A program made the translations under genes and the position numbers. A stretch of DNA of 64,000 nt from the NCBI RefSeq assembly GCF_002845985.1, contig NZ_PDFK01000003.1:1-64000 (forward strand). The letters are read 5' to 3'. Under the pieces are notes generated by a model. That model was not told the origin of the DNA, did no database searches, and saw nothing but the letters and a program-made list of their open reading frames with translations. Shown piece after piece: positions 51,476 to 59,479 of the stretch; the stretch's first letter is position 1, and every line of letters begins with the position of its first letter. The DNA comes from Lysinibacillus fusiformis. Lineage in GTDB: Bacteria; Bacillota; Bacilli; Bacillales_A; Planococcaceae.

Positions 51476-51712
51476 CTTTTAATCTCCCTTTTTGTTAGTT
51501 TTTTAGTAATGGTAGCGCTAACCTTTACACTTATAATCTATGAAATGATGAACGATACTTCTTGGTAATTGCCCCCTGCGACAGCTTAAAATTATTTTTT
51601 GAAAAATCAAGAGAGAGATAGCCATAGATAATTGTGATAACCCTAACAGTTTTCAGGAGAAAAGATTGCTAGACTTCCGCCTGTTAATTTCATGAAGAAA
51701 TGGAGTGAATGT

Positions 51713-52099
51713 ATGAAGAGAATACTGCAAATCTTCTTTCTTTTCATGTGCTTAATAGTAGTGATCTCATTGCTAATTGTACAAAGGCAGCCTTTAACCA
51801 CAGCGACCAGTACGAATAGTCCAACTCCCTATGCAGAGGAGCTTGGCCAAAAATTACAGACTACAGATTTTACGAAAAAGGTGTTGCAGGAGATACGAGA
51901 GGTAGGCTACGCCCCTGATAGTACGGTTGGCTATTTAATAGACTCGCCAGAACATCAGGTCATCACGATTCAATTACACAATGGCGAAGAAATTGATGTA
52001 AGTACAGAAAGTGAGATTCAATCCATCATCGACGAGCTGGCCAGAAAAAACAATATCCCTCTATTTATGGTTAATGTCCAGCTAATAGAGGCTAAATGA
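51713..52099 (+). CDS. Membrane-anchored or secreted small protein
   Basis: The 128-residue protein starts with one membrane segment (RILQIFFLFMCLIVVISLLI), followed by a Thr/Ser/Pro-rich linker and an alpha-beta domain (VLQEIREVGYAPDSTVGYLI; HQVITIQLHNGEEIDVSTES). It may be a lipidless anchored domain outside the cell. ATG 51713 with GGAGTG upstream is chosen over 51692. No family was recognised. Confidence 0.55.
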   Translation: MKRILQIFFLFMCLIVVISLLIVQRQPLTTATSTNSPTPYAEELGQKLQTTDFTKKVLQEIREVGYAPDSTVGYLIDSPEHQVITIQLHNGEEIDVSTESEIQSIIDELARKNNIPLFMVNVQLIEAK

Positions 52100-52186
52100 G
52101 CTGAGAGGGAGGCACATGGGATAGTGTCTCCTTTTACATATAAAGGGAAATTAAAGCATGCTATAATAAGAAAAGAGGTGAGATCA

Positions 52187-52807
52187 ATGAAAATCTTAGT
52201 ATTAGGGGCGAGTGGACGTGTAGGTAGCCATCTAGTTGAGCTGGCATTAAAGGATCAGCACGAGGTCACTATATTGGTCCGTGATCCTGATAAAATACAG
52301 CAACATCATCAACAGCTGCGTGTTATTCAAGGAAATGTTTTAAATAGGCAGGATGTTGAGCAGGCAATGGTTAATGTGGGCGTGGTGGTCAGTGCATTAA
52401 ATACAGATGGTCGCGATACATTATCGGCGAGTTTACCGTTGATACTTGAGGCGATGACACAACAACAGGTGAAAAGAATCATTACAATCGGAACAGCAGG
52501 GATTTTACAAAGTCGTGTTACACCGACGATTCTCCGCTATCAATCGACTGAATCTAAACAAAAATCCACGTTTGCCGCACAGGAGCACCAACATGTATTC
52601 GAACAATTACAGCAGTCTGATAGGGACTGGACGATTGTCTGTCCTACTTATCTACCTAAAGGAGCTTGGACAGGGAACTACCGAATCGAACGTGATTTCT
52701 TGCCAGAGGGTGGCACTCAAATTTCAGTAGCAGATACTGCAGACTTTGCCTATCAACAAATCTTTAGCGAGGAATTTTTGAAGACACGGGTAGGTATTGC
52801 GTATTAA
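52187..52807 (+). CDS. NAD(P)-binding Rossmann protein (NmrA/YwnB-like)
   Basis: The 206-residue protein has the N-terminal KILVLGASGRVGSHLVELAL (G-A-S-G-x-x-G), HEVTILVRDPDKI at strand 2, LRVIQGNVLNRQDVEQAM and VGVVVSALNTDGRD. That is the atypical SDR pattern without a clear Y-x-x-x-K. A late WTIVCPTYLPKGAWTGNYRI is typical of YwnB-type oxidoreductases. AGAGGTGAG precedes ATG 52187. Flavin or NAD(P)H chemistry is likely, but the substrate is unknown. Confidence 0.8.
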   Translation: MKILVLGASGRVGSHLVELALKDQHEVTILVRDPDKIQQHHQQLRVIQGNVLNRQDVEQAMVNVGVVVSALNTDGRDTLSASLPLILEAMTQQQVKRIITIGTAGILQSRVTPTILRYQSTESKQKSTFAAQEHQHVFEQLQQSDRDWTIVCPTYLPKGAWTGNYRIERDFLPEGGTQISVADTADFAYQQIFSEEFLKTRVGIAY

Positions 52808-52822
52808 AAAGGGGAATGAGAG

Positions 52823-53005
52823 ATGAAAATTATTCATGCCATCATTGGTATGGTTATCATTGTCGTGGGACTTACATTCCTCAGTACAACGATTGAAGAG
52901 GCGTCTGTTAGAAATGTGATGCTGAAAATCTATGGCAGTATTCTAGTTTTTATGGGTACATTCTATCTCAAAAAAATTGCGAAATTTGGTAAGCAAATAG
53001 TCTAA
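52823..53005 (+). CDS. Small two-helix membrane protein
   Basis: The 60-residue protein has two membrane segments (HAIIGMVIIVVGLTFLSTTI; LKIYGSILVFMGTFYL) with a charged loop and a basic end. It follows the Rossmann gene by 15 bp with GGGGAATGAGAG upstream, so it shares that transcript. Function is unknown. Confidence 0.6.
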   Translation: MKIIHAIIGMVIIVVGLTFLSTTIEEASVRNVMLKIYGSILVFMGTFYLKKIAKFGKQIV

Positions 53006-53145
53006 ATGAACTTATTGCTTTAACTTCTTTTCATACCAGCAGTCAATCCAATATTCAAAATGAGTGAAAAAATATACTGATATTTTCCTTTTTATAGAAG
53101 GTTTGCTATACTTTATGTCGAATATATCATTGAAGAGGTGATTGT

Positions 53146-53301
53146 ATGGACAAAGAAATATCAAATAACTGTCAATATCCTCAACACCTAACAGGCCATG
53201 ATGGAATCGAAACGACAGAATTATATGTCATCAAGATCACAAAGGAACAAGTCGATAGGTTGATTGAGGATATCGATCAAACATTAAAGGCGTCTACATG
53301 A
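53146..53301 (+). CDS. Small acidic cytoplasmic peptide
   Basis: This 51-residue frame has GAAGAGGTG seven bases before its ATG. It reads MDKEISNNCQYPQHLTGHDG, IETTELYVIKITKEQVDRLI, EDIDQTLKAST. The regular strand-helix text and the good ribosome site suggest a real gene. A TATACT box (about 53107) lies about 40 bp upstream. No family was recognised. Confidence 0.5.
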   Translation: MDKEISNNCQYPQHLTGHDGIETTELYVIKITKEQVDRLIEDIDQTLKAST

Positions 53302-53322
53302 CGTCTTTTTTAATGGCAAAAA

Positions 53323-53447
53323 GGCCACCTTCAGGGGAAAGTGACCTCAAAACAGGAGAGCTTTGGAAAGGCTAGATTTGCTTTACACTACTATACATAT
53401 GAAAAAGTAATTTTGTTCGCTAGCCATTTGCCCGAGAAATAGATTAG
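53323..53447. repeat. Copy A of a duplicated ~130-bp intergenic element
   Basis: GGCCACC, AGTGACC, CAGGAG and then GCTTTACACTACTATACATA, TGAAAAAGTA, ATTTGCC, ATAGATTA occur in the same order and spacing as at 55698-55827. In one frame the last part would read ALHYYTYEKVILFASHLPEK and a stop, against [20 protein letters not shown] and a stop in copy B. Several differences are synonymous, so both may be ends of an old coding sequence. Confidence 0.55.
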
Positions 53448-53484
53448 AATTTCTAGCATACCACTGCCTGCATTATGTACAACC

Positions 53485-53685
53485 TCAGTCCTTTCGACAT
53501 GAAAAGGAATAATTCAATGCCAAATAATCTCGTACGATTTTTGGCTGGCCTCCATTTTCAAGACATAGCTTACTAGCAATCTTAATTTCCTGCTGATTAT
53601 AGTGAGATTGTGCCCCAATCAAAAATATGCCTGACAGTATCAATAAAGTACCGATTCCCAAAACATATTTTATAATCCTTTTCAA
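53485..53685 (-). CDS. Small secreted or anchored protein with a two-Cys domain
   Basis: The 66-residue protein has one membrane segment (IKYVLGIGTLLILSGIFLIG), then a short outer domain with two cysteines, ASKLCLENGGQPKIVRDYLA and NYSFSCRKD. The pattern C-x-x-x-G-G-x-P ... F-x-C is shared with the end of the protein at 35690. A disulfide outside the cell is likely. GGAGGTCAG stands before ATG 53685. Function is unknown. Confidence 0.6.
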   Translation of the reverse strand: MKRIIKYVLGIGTLLILSGIFLIGAQSHYNQQEIKIASKLCLENGGQPKIVRDYLALNYSFSCRKD

Positions 53686-53762
53686 TCAACTGACCTCCAT
53701 TTCCACCTGCCTATTTTCTAGCATATGTCTGACTAGCAAAGCAATATGTTAATTGACATTTC

Positions 53763-53811
53763 GTATACAAATGTATACAATTAGTTTAAATAAATGTATA
53801 CATTTGTATAC
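53763..53811 (+). promoter_or_regulatory. Twin 16-bp palindromic operators
   Basis: GTATACAAATGTATAC (53763-53778) and its exact reverse complement GTATACATTTGTATAC (53796-53811) stand 33 bp apart, about three helix turns, just before the ribosome site of the next gene. Two dimers of a repressor (PadR, MarR or TetR type) could bind the same DNA face. The factor is unknown. Confidence 0.7.
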
Positions 53812-53830
53812 AAAAGGAGGATTTTTATTA

Positions 53831-54166
53831 ATGAGAGGTTCTGGATTTAGAGAACATATGCGAGAAGGACATCACCGTGGAGGACGTCATAGAGGCATGG
53901 ATGGTACAGCACAGCGAGGAGCGAAAACATTCCGACGAGGCAAGGCCATTTCATTTTTAGAAATGCTACATGTTAAGCGAGCAACGATTAAACAGCAATT
54001 AGAGCAGCCTGAGTTTCAATCGATTCAGCAAATTTTGATAGGGGAATTAAAAGCGATTGACATGGTCATCCAAGAATTTAGCCAGTTATTTGACATTCAG
54101 GAAGGTGAAACAACGGAAGCAGCTGACAGTCGACAGGAGGAAAATGTGCATGAAACAAATGAATAA
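53831..54166 (+). CDS. Basic-headed helical protein, unknown function
   Basis: The 111-residue protein has an Arg/His/Gly-rich start (GFREHMREGHHRGGRHRGMD; RGAKTFRRGKAISFLEML) and a helical C-terminal half (VKRATIKQQLEQPEFQSIQQ; ILIGELKAIDMVIQEFSQLF). It resembles short proteins that go with PadR-like regulators, but has no winged helix of its own. AAAGGAGG stands upstream of ATG 53831. It overlaps the next gene by 17 bp. The twin operators directly before it show that it is tightly controlled. Confidence 0.6.
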   Translation: MRGSGFREHMREGHHRGGRHRGMDGTAQRGAKTFRRGKAISFLEMLHVKRATIKQQLEQPEFQSIQQILIGELKAIDMVIQEFSQLFDIQEGETTEAADSRQEENVHETNE

Positions 54167-54788
54167 CTATATTGATACGGTATTTTATCAGCAGGATACG
54201 CTGTTAGAGAATGTTATTTCCTCGATTGCAGAAAAAGGCATGCCTGCCATTTCCGTGTCACCATCTTCAGGGAAACTGCTGACGATGCTTGTATCGATTA
54301 CAGGGGCTAAGGCTTTATTAGAAATCGGTGCGCTCGGTGGGTATAGTGGCATCTGTTTGGCAAGAGGATTGGATGCAGAAGGTTCATTGACTTCATTAGA
54401 GTTAGATGAAAGCTATGCACAGCTTGCTGCTAAAAATCTTGCCAAGGCAGGCTTTGAGAAGCAGGTTACCTATTTGACGGGCCCTGCATTAAACAGTCTG
54501 GAAAAGCTAGTAGCAGATGGACGACGTTTTGATTTGTTCTTTATTGATGCGGATAAGGATAATTATGAAAATTATGTAACGGCGTGCATCAAGCTGGCAA
54601 ACCCTGGTGCATTAATTGTGACAGACAATGTCCTTGCAGGGGGCAGTGTAGTAGACCCTGAGGCTACACCAAAGCGTTATACAGCCATCATGAAAAAATT
54701 CAACGTGACGATCGCTAATCATCCACAGCTTGAGTCCATCCTTCTCCCAATTGGGGATGGTATAACCGTTTCCAAAGTTAAAAAATAG
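54150..54788 (+). CDS. SAM-dependent O-methyltransferase (family 3)
   Basis: The 212-residue enzyme has the CCoAOMT/YrrM-type pattern: AISVSPSSGKLLTMLVSITG, motif I LLEIGALGGYSGICLA, GSLTSLELDESYAQLAAKNL, RRFDLFFIDADKDNYENYVT (metal-binding Asp) and GALIVTDNVLAGGSVVDP. It methylates a hydroxyl of a catechol-like or other small substrate. ATG 54150 is chosen, with AGGAGG nine bases upstream. It overlaps the 53831 gene and shares its operators. Confidence 0.88.
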   Translation: MKQMNNYIDTVFYQQDTLLENVISSIAEKGMPAISVSPSSGKLLTMLVSITGAKALLEIGALGGYSGICLARGLDAEGSLTSLELDESYAQLAAKNLAKAGFEKQVTYLTGPALNSLEKLVADGRRFDLFFIDADKDNYENYVTACIKLANPGALIVTDNVLAGGSVVDPEATPKRYTAIMKKFNVTIANHPQLESILLPIGDGITVSKVKK

Positions 54789-54848
54789 TATAACTAATTT
54801 ACTATTAATGGTAAAATATTGTTAGCAAACAATAAGGGAGAGATGCTT

Positions 54849-55406
54849 TTGAAGCAAGCACTAGTGGTGATTGATGCACAGCAAGAACTAATCGAGGGTA
54901 ATCAGGATGAACAAGCCGTCTATCAGAAAAACGAATTACTGGAGACAATCAATGCCGTCATCCAGAAGGCCGCGGAAGCCCAGGCACATATTATTTTTGT
55001 TCGTGACCAAGATGTGGCAGGTGGCGAAGGGGAAGGCTTTCAAGTACATCCAGCGATCCAAGTTCCAACGACAGCTGTCTTCTTTGATAAACTGGCAACG
55101 AATGCTTTTTACAAAACAGGCTTACTGGACTATTTACAGACCCATGACATTAAACATTTAGTGATGATGGGCTGTAAAACCGAGCATTGTGTGGATACAG
55201 CAGTAAAAACAGCAACCGTTCATGGCTTTGATGTCACATTAGTGGCAGAAGGTCATTCCACTAACGGCTCCGACTGTTTATCACCAGAAGTTATTATTGC
55301 ACATCATAACGACATTTTACATGGCCATTACAATGTGGATCATTTCTCACTTGTGCGCAACGCCGATGAAGCACTATTTAAACCAACACATAATAATTAT
55401 CGCTAA
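54849..55406 (+). CDS. Isochorismatase-family cysteine hydrolase
   Basis: The 185-residue protein has the family triad: Asp in ALVVIDAQQELIEG, Lys in FFDKLATNAFYKTGL, and Cys in LVMMGCKTEHCVDTAVKTA. The second cysteine in H-C-V-D is the usual nucleophile. Members hydrolyse isochorismate, nicotinamide or N-carbamoyl compounds; here the substrate cannot be named. TTG 54849 has AAGGGAG eight bases upstream; ATG 54843 is too close to it. A strong terminator follows. Confidence 0.85.
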   Translation: MKQALVVIDAQQELIEGNQDEQAVYQKNELLETINAVIQKAAEAQAHIIFVRDQDVAGGEGEGFQVHPAIQVPTTAVFFDKLATNAFYKTGLLDYLQTHDIKHLVMMGCKTEHCVDTAVKTATVHGFDVTLVAEGHSTNGSDCLSPEVIIAHHNDILHGHYNVDHFSLVRNADEALFKPTHNNYR

Positions 55407-55410
55407 CAAA

Positions 55411-55447
55411 AAATGACCAAGAATCTAGGTTCTTGGTCATTTCATAT
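55411..55447 (+). terminator. Intrinsic terminator
   Basis: Perfect 13-bp stem (AAATGACCAAGAA with TTCTTGGTCATTT), 6-base loop, with a short AT-rich tail. Confidence 0.75.
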
Positions 55448-55663
55448 TAGGATTGAAAATCATCCTACTACAGTACATACGATGCTAAAACGTATCAAAC
55501 ATAGCCCCTGAATATTCAAAGACCCCCTTAAATAAAGCGCATAGTATGCTTGAAAAAGGATCGCTTGGCTATATTTAATAATAGTAGTAAATGGAATATA
55601 CAGAAAATTTAAAAATTACATTGCATCATGAGTTCTTCTATTTATAAGGGTGTTTTACAAATA

Positions 55664-55692
55664 TTGACATGTAAGCTATTGCTGGTCATAAT
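55664..55692 (+). promoter_or_regulatory. Near-consensus promoter
   Basis: TTGACA (55664-55669), a 17-bp spacer and CATAAT (55687-55692) make one of the best promoters in the window. Its start point would be at about 55698, exactly at the beginning of the duplicated element, and it would lead to the AraC gene with a leader of about 215 bases. Confidence 0.65.
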
Positions 55693-55697
55693 GGATA

Positions 55698-55827
55698 GGG
55701 CCACCGTGCGAGCAGTGACCCTAAGTATCAAGTCAGGAGGTGTAAGGCTAAAAAATTAGCTTTACACTATTATATATATGAGAAAATAGCTTCGAAAGTT
55801 AGTTATTTGCCTGTTCGATAGATTATT
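55698..55827. repeat. Copy B of the duplicated ~130-bp intergenic element
   Basis: GGCCACC, AGTGACC, CAGGAGG, GCTTTACACTATTATATATA, TGAGAAAATA, ATTTGCC and ATAGATTA follow in the same order as in copy A (53323-53447). The second half is about 65-70 percent identical by eye. It stands between a strong promoter and the AraC-family gene. The stretch 55448-55663 before it holds no gene. Confidence 0.55.
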
Positions 55828-55912
55828 TTTTGAAAGGCGACTAAATGGTGCATCAATTGTCGGATGTCGTATTGTTATGCCTGTTAAGGTAGTGATAAGG
55901 AAGGTGATGGAT

Positions 55913-56797
55913 ATGGATTCTTTAACAAGATTAAATGAGGCAGTAGCTTATATTGAAGCTCATCTAACAGAAGAAATAGACTTAAAAGAGGCTGCAAGAA
56001 TAGCTTATTGCTCGGACTATCATTTTAAACGAATGTTTTCCTTTCTAGCAGGGGTATCGTTGTCCGAGTATATTCGTCGTAGGCGGTTGACACTTGCCGC
56101 TCTAGAACTGTCTCATTCCTCTAGGAGAATCCTTGATATTGCCATTTGTTATGGCTATCGCTCCGCAGATGCTTTTACAAGAGCCTTTCAGCAAATGCAC
56201 GGCATCACACCATCCGAGGCGAGGCAAAGTGGTCAAATCTTAAAAGCATTCCCCCGGATGACCTTCCAACTTACTATTAAAGGAGGTAGTGAAATGAATT
56301 ACCGACTCGAGCAAAAAGAAGCATTTCACATTATCGGACTCATGAAAAGAGTACCCATTGTTTTTCAAGGAGAAAATCAAGCAATAACAGAGCTGGCTCG
56401 CTCTTTGACAATGGCGGACATTGAGCAACTGAAAAAGCTGTCCAATATCGAACCAAAGGGGATAATCCAAGCCTCCACCAACTTTTCAGAAGGGAGAATG
56501 GAAGAAAAGGGAGAACTCGACCATTATATTGGAGTAGCCACAACAGAAAAAGGTACCCACCACTTTACTGAGTTGGATGTACCTGCGTGTACGTGGGCCG
56601 TATTTGAAGCGGTCGGACCATTCCCGCAAACACTACAGGAAATGTGGGGCCGCATCTATGCCGAATGGTTCCCATCATCTGGCTATGAGCAAGTAGCTGG
56701 CCCTGAAATCGTACGCCATGCAAGCACCGATTTCTCCTCCCCAACATTTACAAGTGAAATATGGATCCCCATTTATAAAAAGGAGCCTTTTGCGTAA
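55913..56797 (+). CDS. AraC-family regulator with GyrI-like effector domain
   Basis: The 294-residue protein has an N-terminal AraC-type DNA-binding domain ([55 protein letters not shown]) and a C-terminal GyrI/Rob-like small-molecule domain ([78 protein letters not shown]). Such proteins, like BmrR or Rob, sense drugs or other amphipathic compounds. ATG 55913 is chosen with AAGGAAGGTG upstream. A leader of about 215 bases with element B precedes it. Confidence 0.9.
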   Translation: MDSLTRLNEAVAYIEAHLTEEIDLKEAARIAYCSDYHFKRMFSFLAGVSLSEYIRRRRLTLAALELSHSSRRILDIAICYGYRSADAFTRAFQQMHGITPSEARQSGQILKAFPRMTFQLTIKGGSEMNYRLEQKEAFHIIGLMKRVPIVFQGENQAITELARSLTMADIEQLKKLSNIEPKGIIQASTNFSEGRMEEKGELDHYIGVATTEKGTHHFTELDVPACTWAVFEAVGPFPQTLQEMWGRIYAEWFPSSGYEQVAGPEIVRHASTDFSSPTFTSEIWIPIYKKEPFA

Positions 56798-56809
56798 TGC
56801 AAAGGCTCT

Positions 56810-57142
56810 TTACTGTATTTTTGTGCCATTTGGTACCTGCTGATCAGGTGTTAACAGGATCACATCGCCCTCTATAGGCACTCCACCAATAACTAACACC
56901 TCTGACTTAAATCCTGCGACACGGCGGGGAGGAAAATTAACAATTGCCACTACTTGCTTCCCAATCATTTGCGCCGGTGTATAACGCTTGGTAATTTGTG
57001 CAGAAGACTGTTTAATGCCAAGCTCTTCACCAAAATCAATGGTCATTTTAATCGCAGGAACACGCGCTTTTGGCAATTCCTCTGCCTCTATAACCGTGCC
57101 AATTCGTATATCAAGTGCTATAAAATCTTCAATGGTAGCCAT
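56810..57142 (-). CDS. csaA: CsaA-type tRNA-binding domain chaperone
   Basis: The 110-residue protein is a stand-alone tRNA-binding/OB-fold domain: DFIALDIRIGTVIEAEELPK, ARVPAIKMTIDFGEELGIKQ, SSAQITKRYTPAQMIGKQVV and AIVNFPPRRVAGFKSEVLVI. The length and text match Bacillus CsaA, a homodimer with export-chaperone activity. ATG 57142 has AAGGAG seven bases upstream; ATG 57148 lies too close to the site. It converges on the AraC gene. Confidence 0.92.
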   Translation of the reverse strand: MATIEDFIALDIRIGTVIEAEELPKARVPAIKMTIDFGEELGIKQSSAQITKRYTPAQMIGKQVVAIVNFPPRRVAGFKSEVLVIGGVPIEGDVILLTPDQQVPNGTKIQ

Positions 57143-57196
57143 AATCATACTCCTTCTTCTTTTATGACAATGCTATCATTGAATAGAAAAATATTC

Positions 57197-57226
57197 AAAA
57201 AAAGAAGAGCACGTGCAGCGCTCTTC
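57197..57226 (-). terminator. Terminator of the small gene at 57232
   Basis: Arms GAAGAGC (57204-57210) and GCTCTTC (57220-57226) with an A run at 57197-57203, which gives T residues on the minus strand. Confidence 0.65.
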
Positions 57227-57231
57227 TCTCA

Positions 57232-57408
57232 TTAACGACGATGCTCTACCAGGTCAATAGCTCCTAACACAATGTGTGCTAGCCCAAAACCAAAGAGGGT
57301 ATTGGCCACCATTTTGTTAGAGCCATGCTTTTGCTTCATGGCATATCCAGCAGCCGTAACAGCCGACCCTAGGATAGTAGGGATTAAACCTTCACGAATT
57401 CCATTCAT
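57232..57408 (-). CDS. Small membrane-associated protein, conserved type
   Basis: The 58-residue protein reads NGIREGLIPTILGSAVTAAG, YAMKQKHGSNKMVANTLFGF, GLAHIVLGAIDLVEHRR. Two weakly hydrophobic helices flank a basic loop. GGAGGG stands seven bases before ATG 57408, and a terminator follows the stop, so the gene is well supported though short. No function is known to me. Confidence 0.65.
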   Translation of the reverse strand: MNGIREGLIPTILGSAVTAAGYAMKQKHGSNKMVANTLFGFGLAHIVLGAIDLVEHRR

Positions 57409-57650
57409 AATTTGATCCCTCCGTCGTATGATTCGGTGTGAATTTCACACCATACTTACTATGAACGTTTGGCGAGCATACTATACTAAGCATCAATCAA
57501 ATAGCGTATTTTTGTAATAAAGGAAGAAAGCCTCCTGCAAAAAAAACGTAATAGGATGGCCACTCTCATTTACATAATGCATGTAATTTTTGGAATTATT
57601 GAAACAAATAGAAGACGTTAGCCGTATAATAAAATAAAGGGGGGCTGAAA

Positions 57651-57935
57651 ATGAAGTATATAGGCATTGGCACGATATTATCGATTCTAGGTGTTGTATG
57701 TTCCATCTTCATATGGGGTACCGAGCAAGCGCATTTGCTCTCAGGGATACTAGGCGGAATTTTCATCTTTGTTTCGATAGTAATGTCAGGAGCAATAGCG
57801 AGCGGAGATAGAATACGAGCCAATCTCGCTACAGAAACAAAAGAAGCTAGAAACGAACGCAATCGCATGATGACTAACGCGTCACTATTAGCCTTACCCA
57901 ACATTATTGTAGCCATCTTCGCCTATTATCTCTGA
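57651..57935 (+). CDS. DUF5316-like small membrane protein
   Basis: The 94-residue protein has three hydrophobic segments: KYIGIGTILSILGVVCSIFI, LSGILGGIFIFVSIVMSGAI and a last LALPNIIVAIFAYYL, with a charged loop RANLATETKEARNERNRM between the second and third. The layout is that of DUF5316. GGGGGG precedes the ATG. Function is unknown. Confidence 0.6.
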   Translation: MKYIGIGTILSILGVVCSIFIWGTEQAHLLSGILGGIFIFVSIVMSGAIASGDRIRANLATETKEARNERNRMMTNASLLALPNIIVAIFAYYL

Positions 57936-57960
57936 AGCATCCATCAATCTGAACAAACAC

Positions 57961-58727
57961 TCCATTCAAAGTAGTTCTATCGCTCAAAATAGTGGTTCGA
58001 TTCACTTAGAGTAGTTCTATCAATCAAAAAAAGCGTTTTATCGATCAGTTTATGCATTTTATCCACTACATGTTGAATTCTATCCATCAAACTAGATGAA
58101 CAATCCAATCATAGAAGTTTTATCAATCAAAAAAAGGTTTCTATCGCTCAATATATGCGTTTTATCCACTACATTTAGAGTTCTATCCATCAATTTGGGT
58201 GAACAATCCACTTAGAGCAGTTCTATCGCTCGAAAAAAGAGTTTTATCAATCAAAATAAGTATTCTATCGCTCAATATATGTGTTTTATCCATCACATGT
58301 TGAATTCTATCCATCAATTTGGATGAACGCTCCGACCAGAGTAGTTCTATCGATCAAAAAAAGGTTTCTATCGATCAGTTTATGCGTTTTATCCACCACA
58401 TTTAGAATTCTATCCATCAATCTAGATGAACGCTCCACTGAGAGTAGTTCTATCGCTCAAATAAAGGTTTCTATCGATCAGTTTATGCGTTTTATCCACT
58501 ACATTTAGAGTTCTATCCATCAATTTTAGATGAACAATCCAACCAGAGCAGTTCTATCAATCGAAAAAAGAGTTTTATCAATCAAAATAAGTATTCTATC
58601 GATTAATATATGCGTTTTATCCACCACATTTAGAATTCTATCCATCAATCTAGATGAACGCTCCAACCAGAGTAGTTCTATCGCTTGAAAAAAGTGTTCT
58701 ATCCATCAAAATAAGAGTCTATTCACC
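57961..58727. repeat. Degenerate repeat field with a ~21-bp base unit
   Basis: The motif TTCTATC or TTTTATC followed by N-ATCA recurs about every 20-21 bases (for example TTCTATCAATCAAAAAAAGC, TTTTATCGATCAGTTTATGC, TTTTATCCACTACATGTT). It is grouped in higher-order blocks of about 101-106 or 123-125 bp, each opened by AGTAGTTCTATC or a close form (near 57970, 58010, 58215, 58340, 58443, 58548, 58672). The longer blocks hold one extra 21-bp unit. No gene is credible inside it. It ends 25 bp before the small membrane gene at 58753. Confidence 0.75.
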
Positions 58728-58752
58728 TCTAATAGAAAGGATGTCGCGTGCT

Positions 58753-58962
58753 ATGGATGAAGAAAAAGATTATTACCCAGAAGCTTCTAGATACACACTT
58801 GCTGTTGTTCTTTTGACACTAATTATTTGGGGTATTTATGATTGGCGCAATGCACATGCAAATGGTTTTCAATTCCTGTTAATTAATGAAATTGTAATCA
58901 CACTTGGGATCACGCGCTATATGTTGAAGAAGCGAGATCAAAGAAGGAAGCGCTCTCAATAA
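58753..58962 (+). CDS. Small two-helix membrane protein
   Basis: The 69-residue protein has an acidic start (DEEKDYYPEASR), two membrane segments (YTLAVVLLTLIIWGIYDW; FQFLLINEIVITLGITRY) and a basic tail (KKRDQRRKRSQ). I start it at ATG 58753, downstream of AAAGGATG; the longer frame reads through the repeat field. A strong terminator follows. Function is unknown. Confidence 0.55.
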   Translation: MDEEKDYYPEASRYTLAVVLLTLIIWGIYDWRNAHANGFQFLLINEIVITLGITRYMLKKRDQRRKRSQ

Positions 58963-58982
58963 TCGGTACATATAAAATTCAT

Positions 58983-59019
58983 AAAACGTGTCACATCTAC
59001 CCTAGGTGTGACACGTTTT
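58983..59019 (+). terminator. Intrinsic terminator
   Basis: Perfect 13-bp stem (AAAACGTGTCACA with TGTGACACGTTTT), 11-base loop. Confidence 0.8.
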
Positions 59020-59067
59020 ATTGCATTTAATAGTGGATGAGTACATTTGTAATAGAGAGGTGGTACT

Positions 59068-59376
59068 ATGCAATTAACAGATGGTACACGGACATTTGAC
59101 ACGGACATCATTGATGAGGCTGCCAGAAAGAAAGAGCGTGATGAGCAGGAGCGGGAGATGCTCAATGCCTTTGCACGTTATGCTTATCTTCGCTACAAGC
59201 AAATACGAGATAAAGTAAATCCACGCAAATGTAAATATATGTATATCCATCAAGTTCGCCAGCAAATAACATCACCTGCTAGGCTTCAACGTGTTTGTAA
59301 GCTTCTGACGATGACAGAGGAGGAAGTTCTGTACATTGTGGAATTTGTGCGAAAGTATTTGAAATATGTGAAGTAA
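59068..59376 (+). CDS. Charged helical protein, unknown function
   Basis: The 102-residue protein is mostly helix with a coiled-coil stretch (IIDEAARKKERDEQEREMLN) and a basic region (YKQIRDKVNPRKCKYMYIHQ), and ends with EEVLYIVEFVRKYLKYVK. The two basic patches might bind nucleic acid. AGAGGTGG stands before the ATG. It is a single gene with a terminator directly after it. Confidence 0.55.
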   Translation: MQLTDGTRTFDTDIIDEAARKKERDEQEREMLNAFARYAYLRYKQIRDKVNPRKCKYMYIHQVRQQITSPARLQRVCKLLTMTEEEVLYIVEFVRKYLKYVK

Positions 59377-59377
59377 A

Positions 59378-59402
59378 CCTCATCGACTGATGGGGTTTTT
59401 TT
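59378..59402 (+). terminator. Intrinsic terminator
   Basis: Arms CCTCATC and GATGGGG, 7 bp with one T-G pair, followed by TTTTTTT. Confidence 0.7.
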
Positions 59403-59479
59403 ACATAATTTCTAGGGAGAATTATTTTTCAACGACCTGCTCCATATAGTATGATGAACGTGGGTAAAGGAGTGAGAAT

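Noticed and set aside
58281-58508. Proteins encoded within the second repeat field
   Set aside because: They are read-through of the degenerate 21-bp units without ribosome sites.
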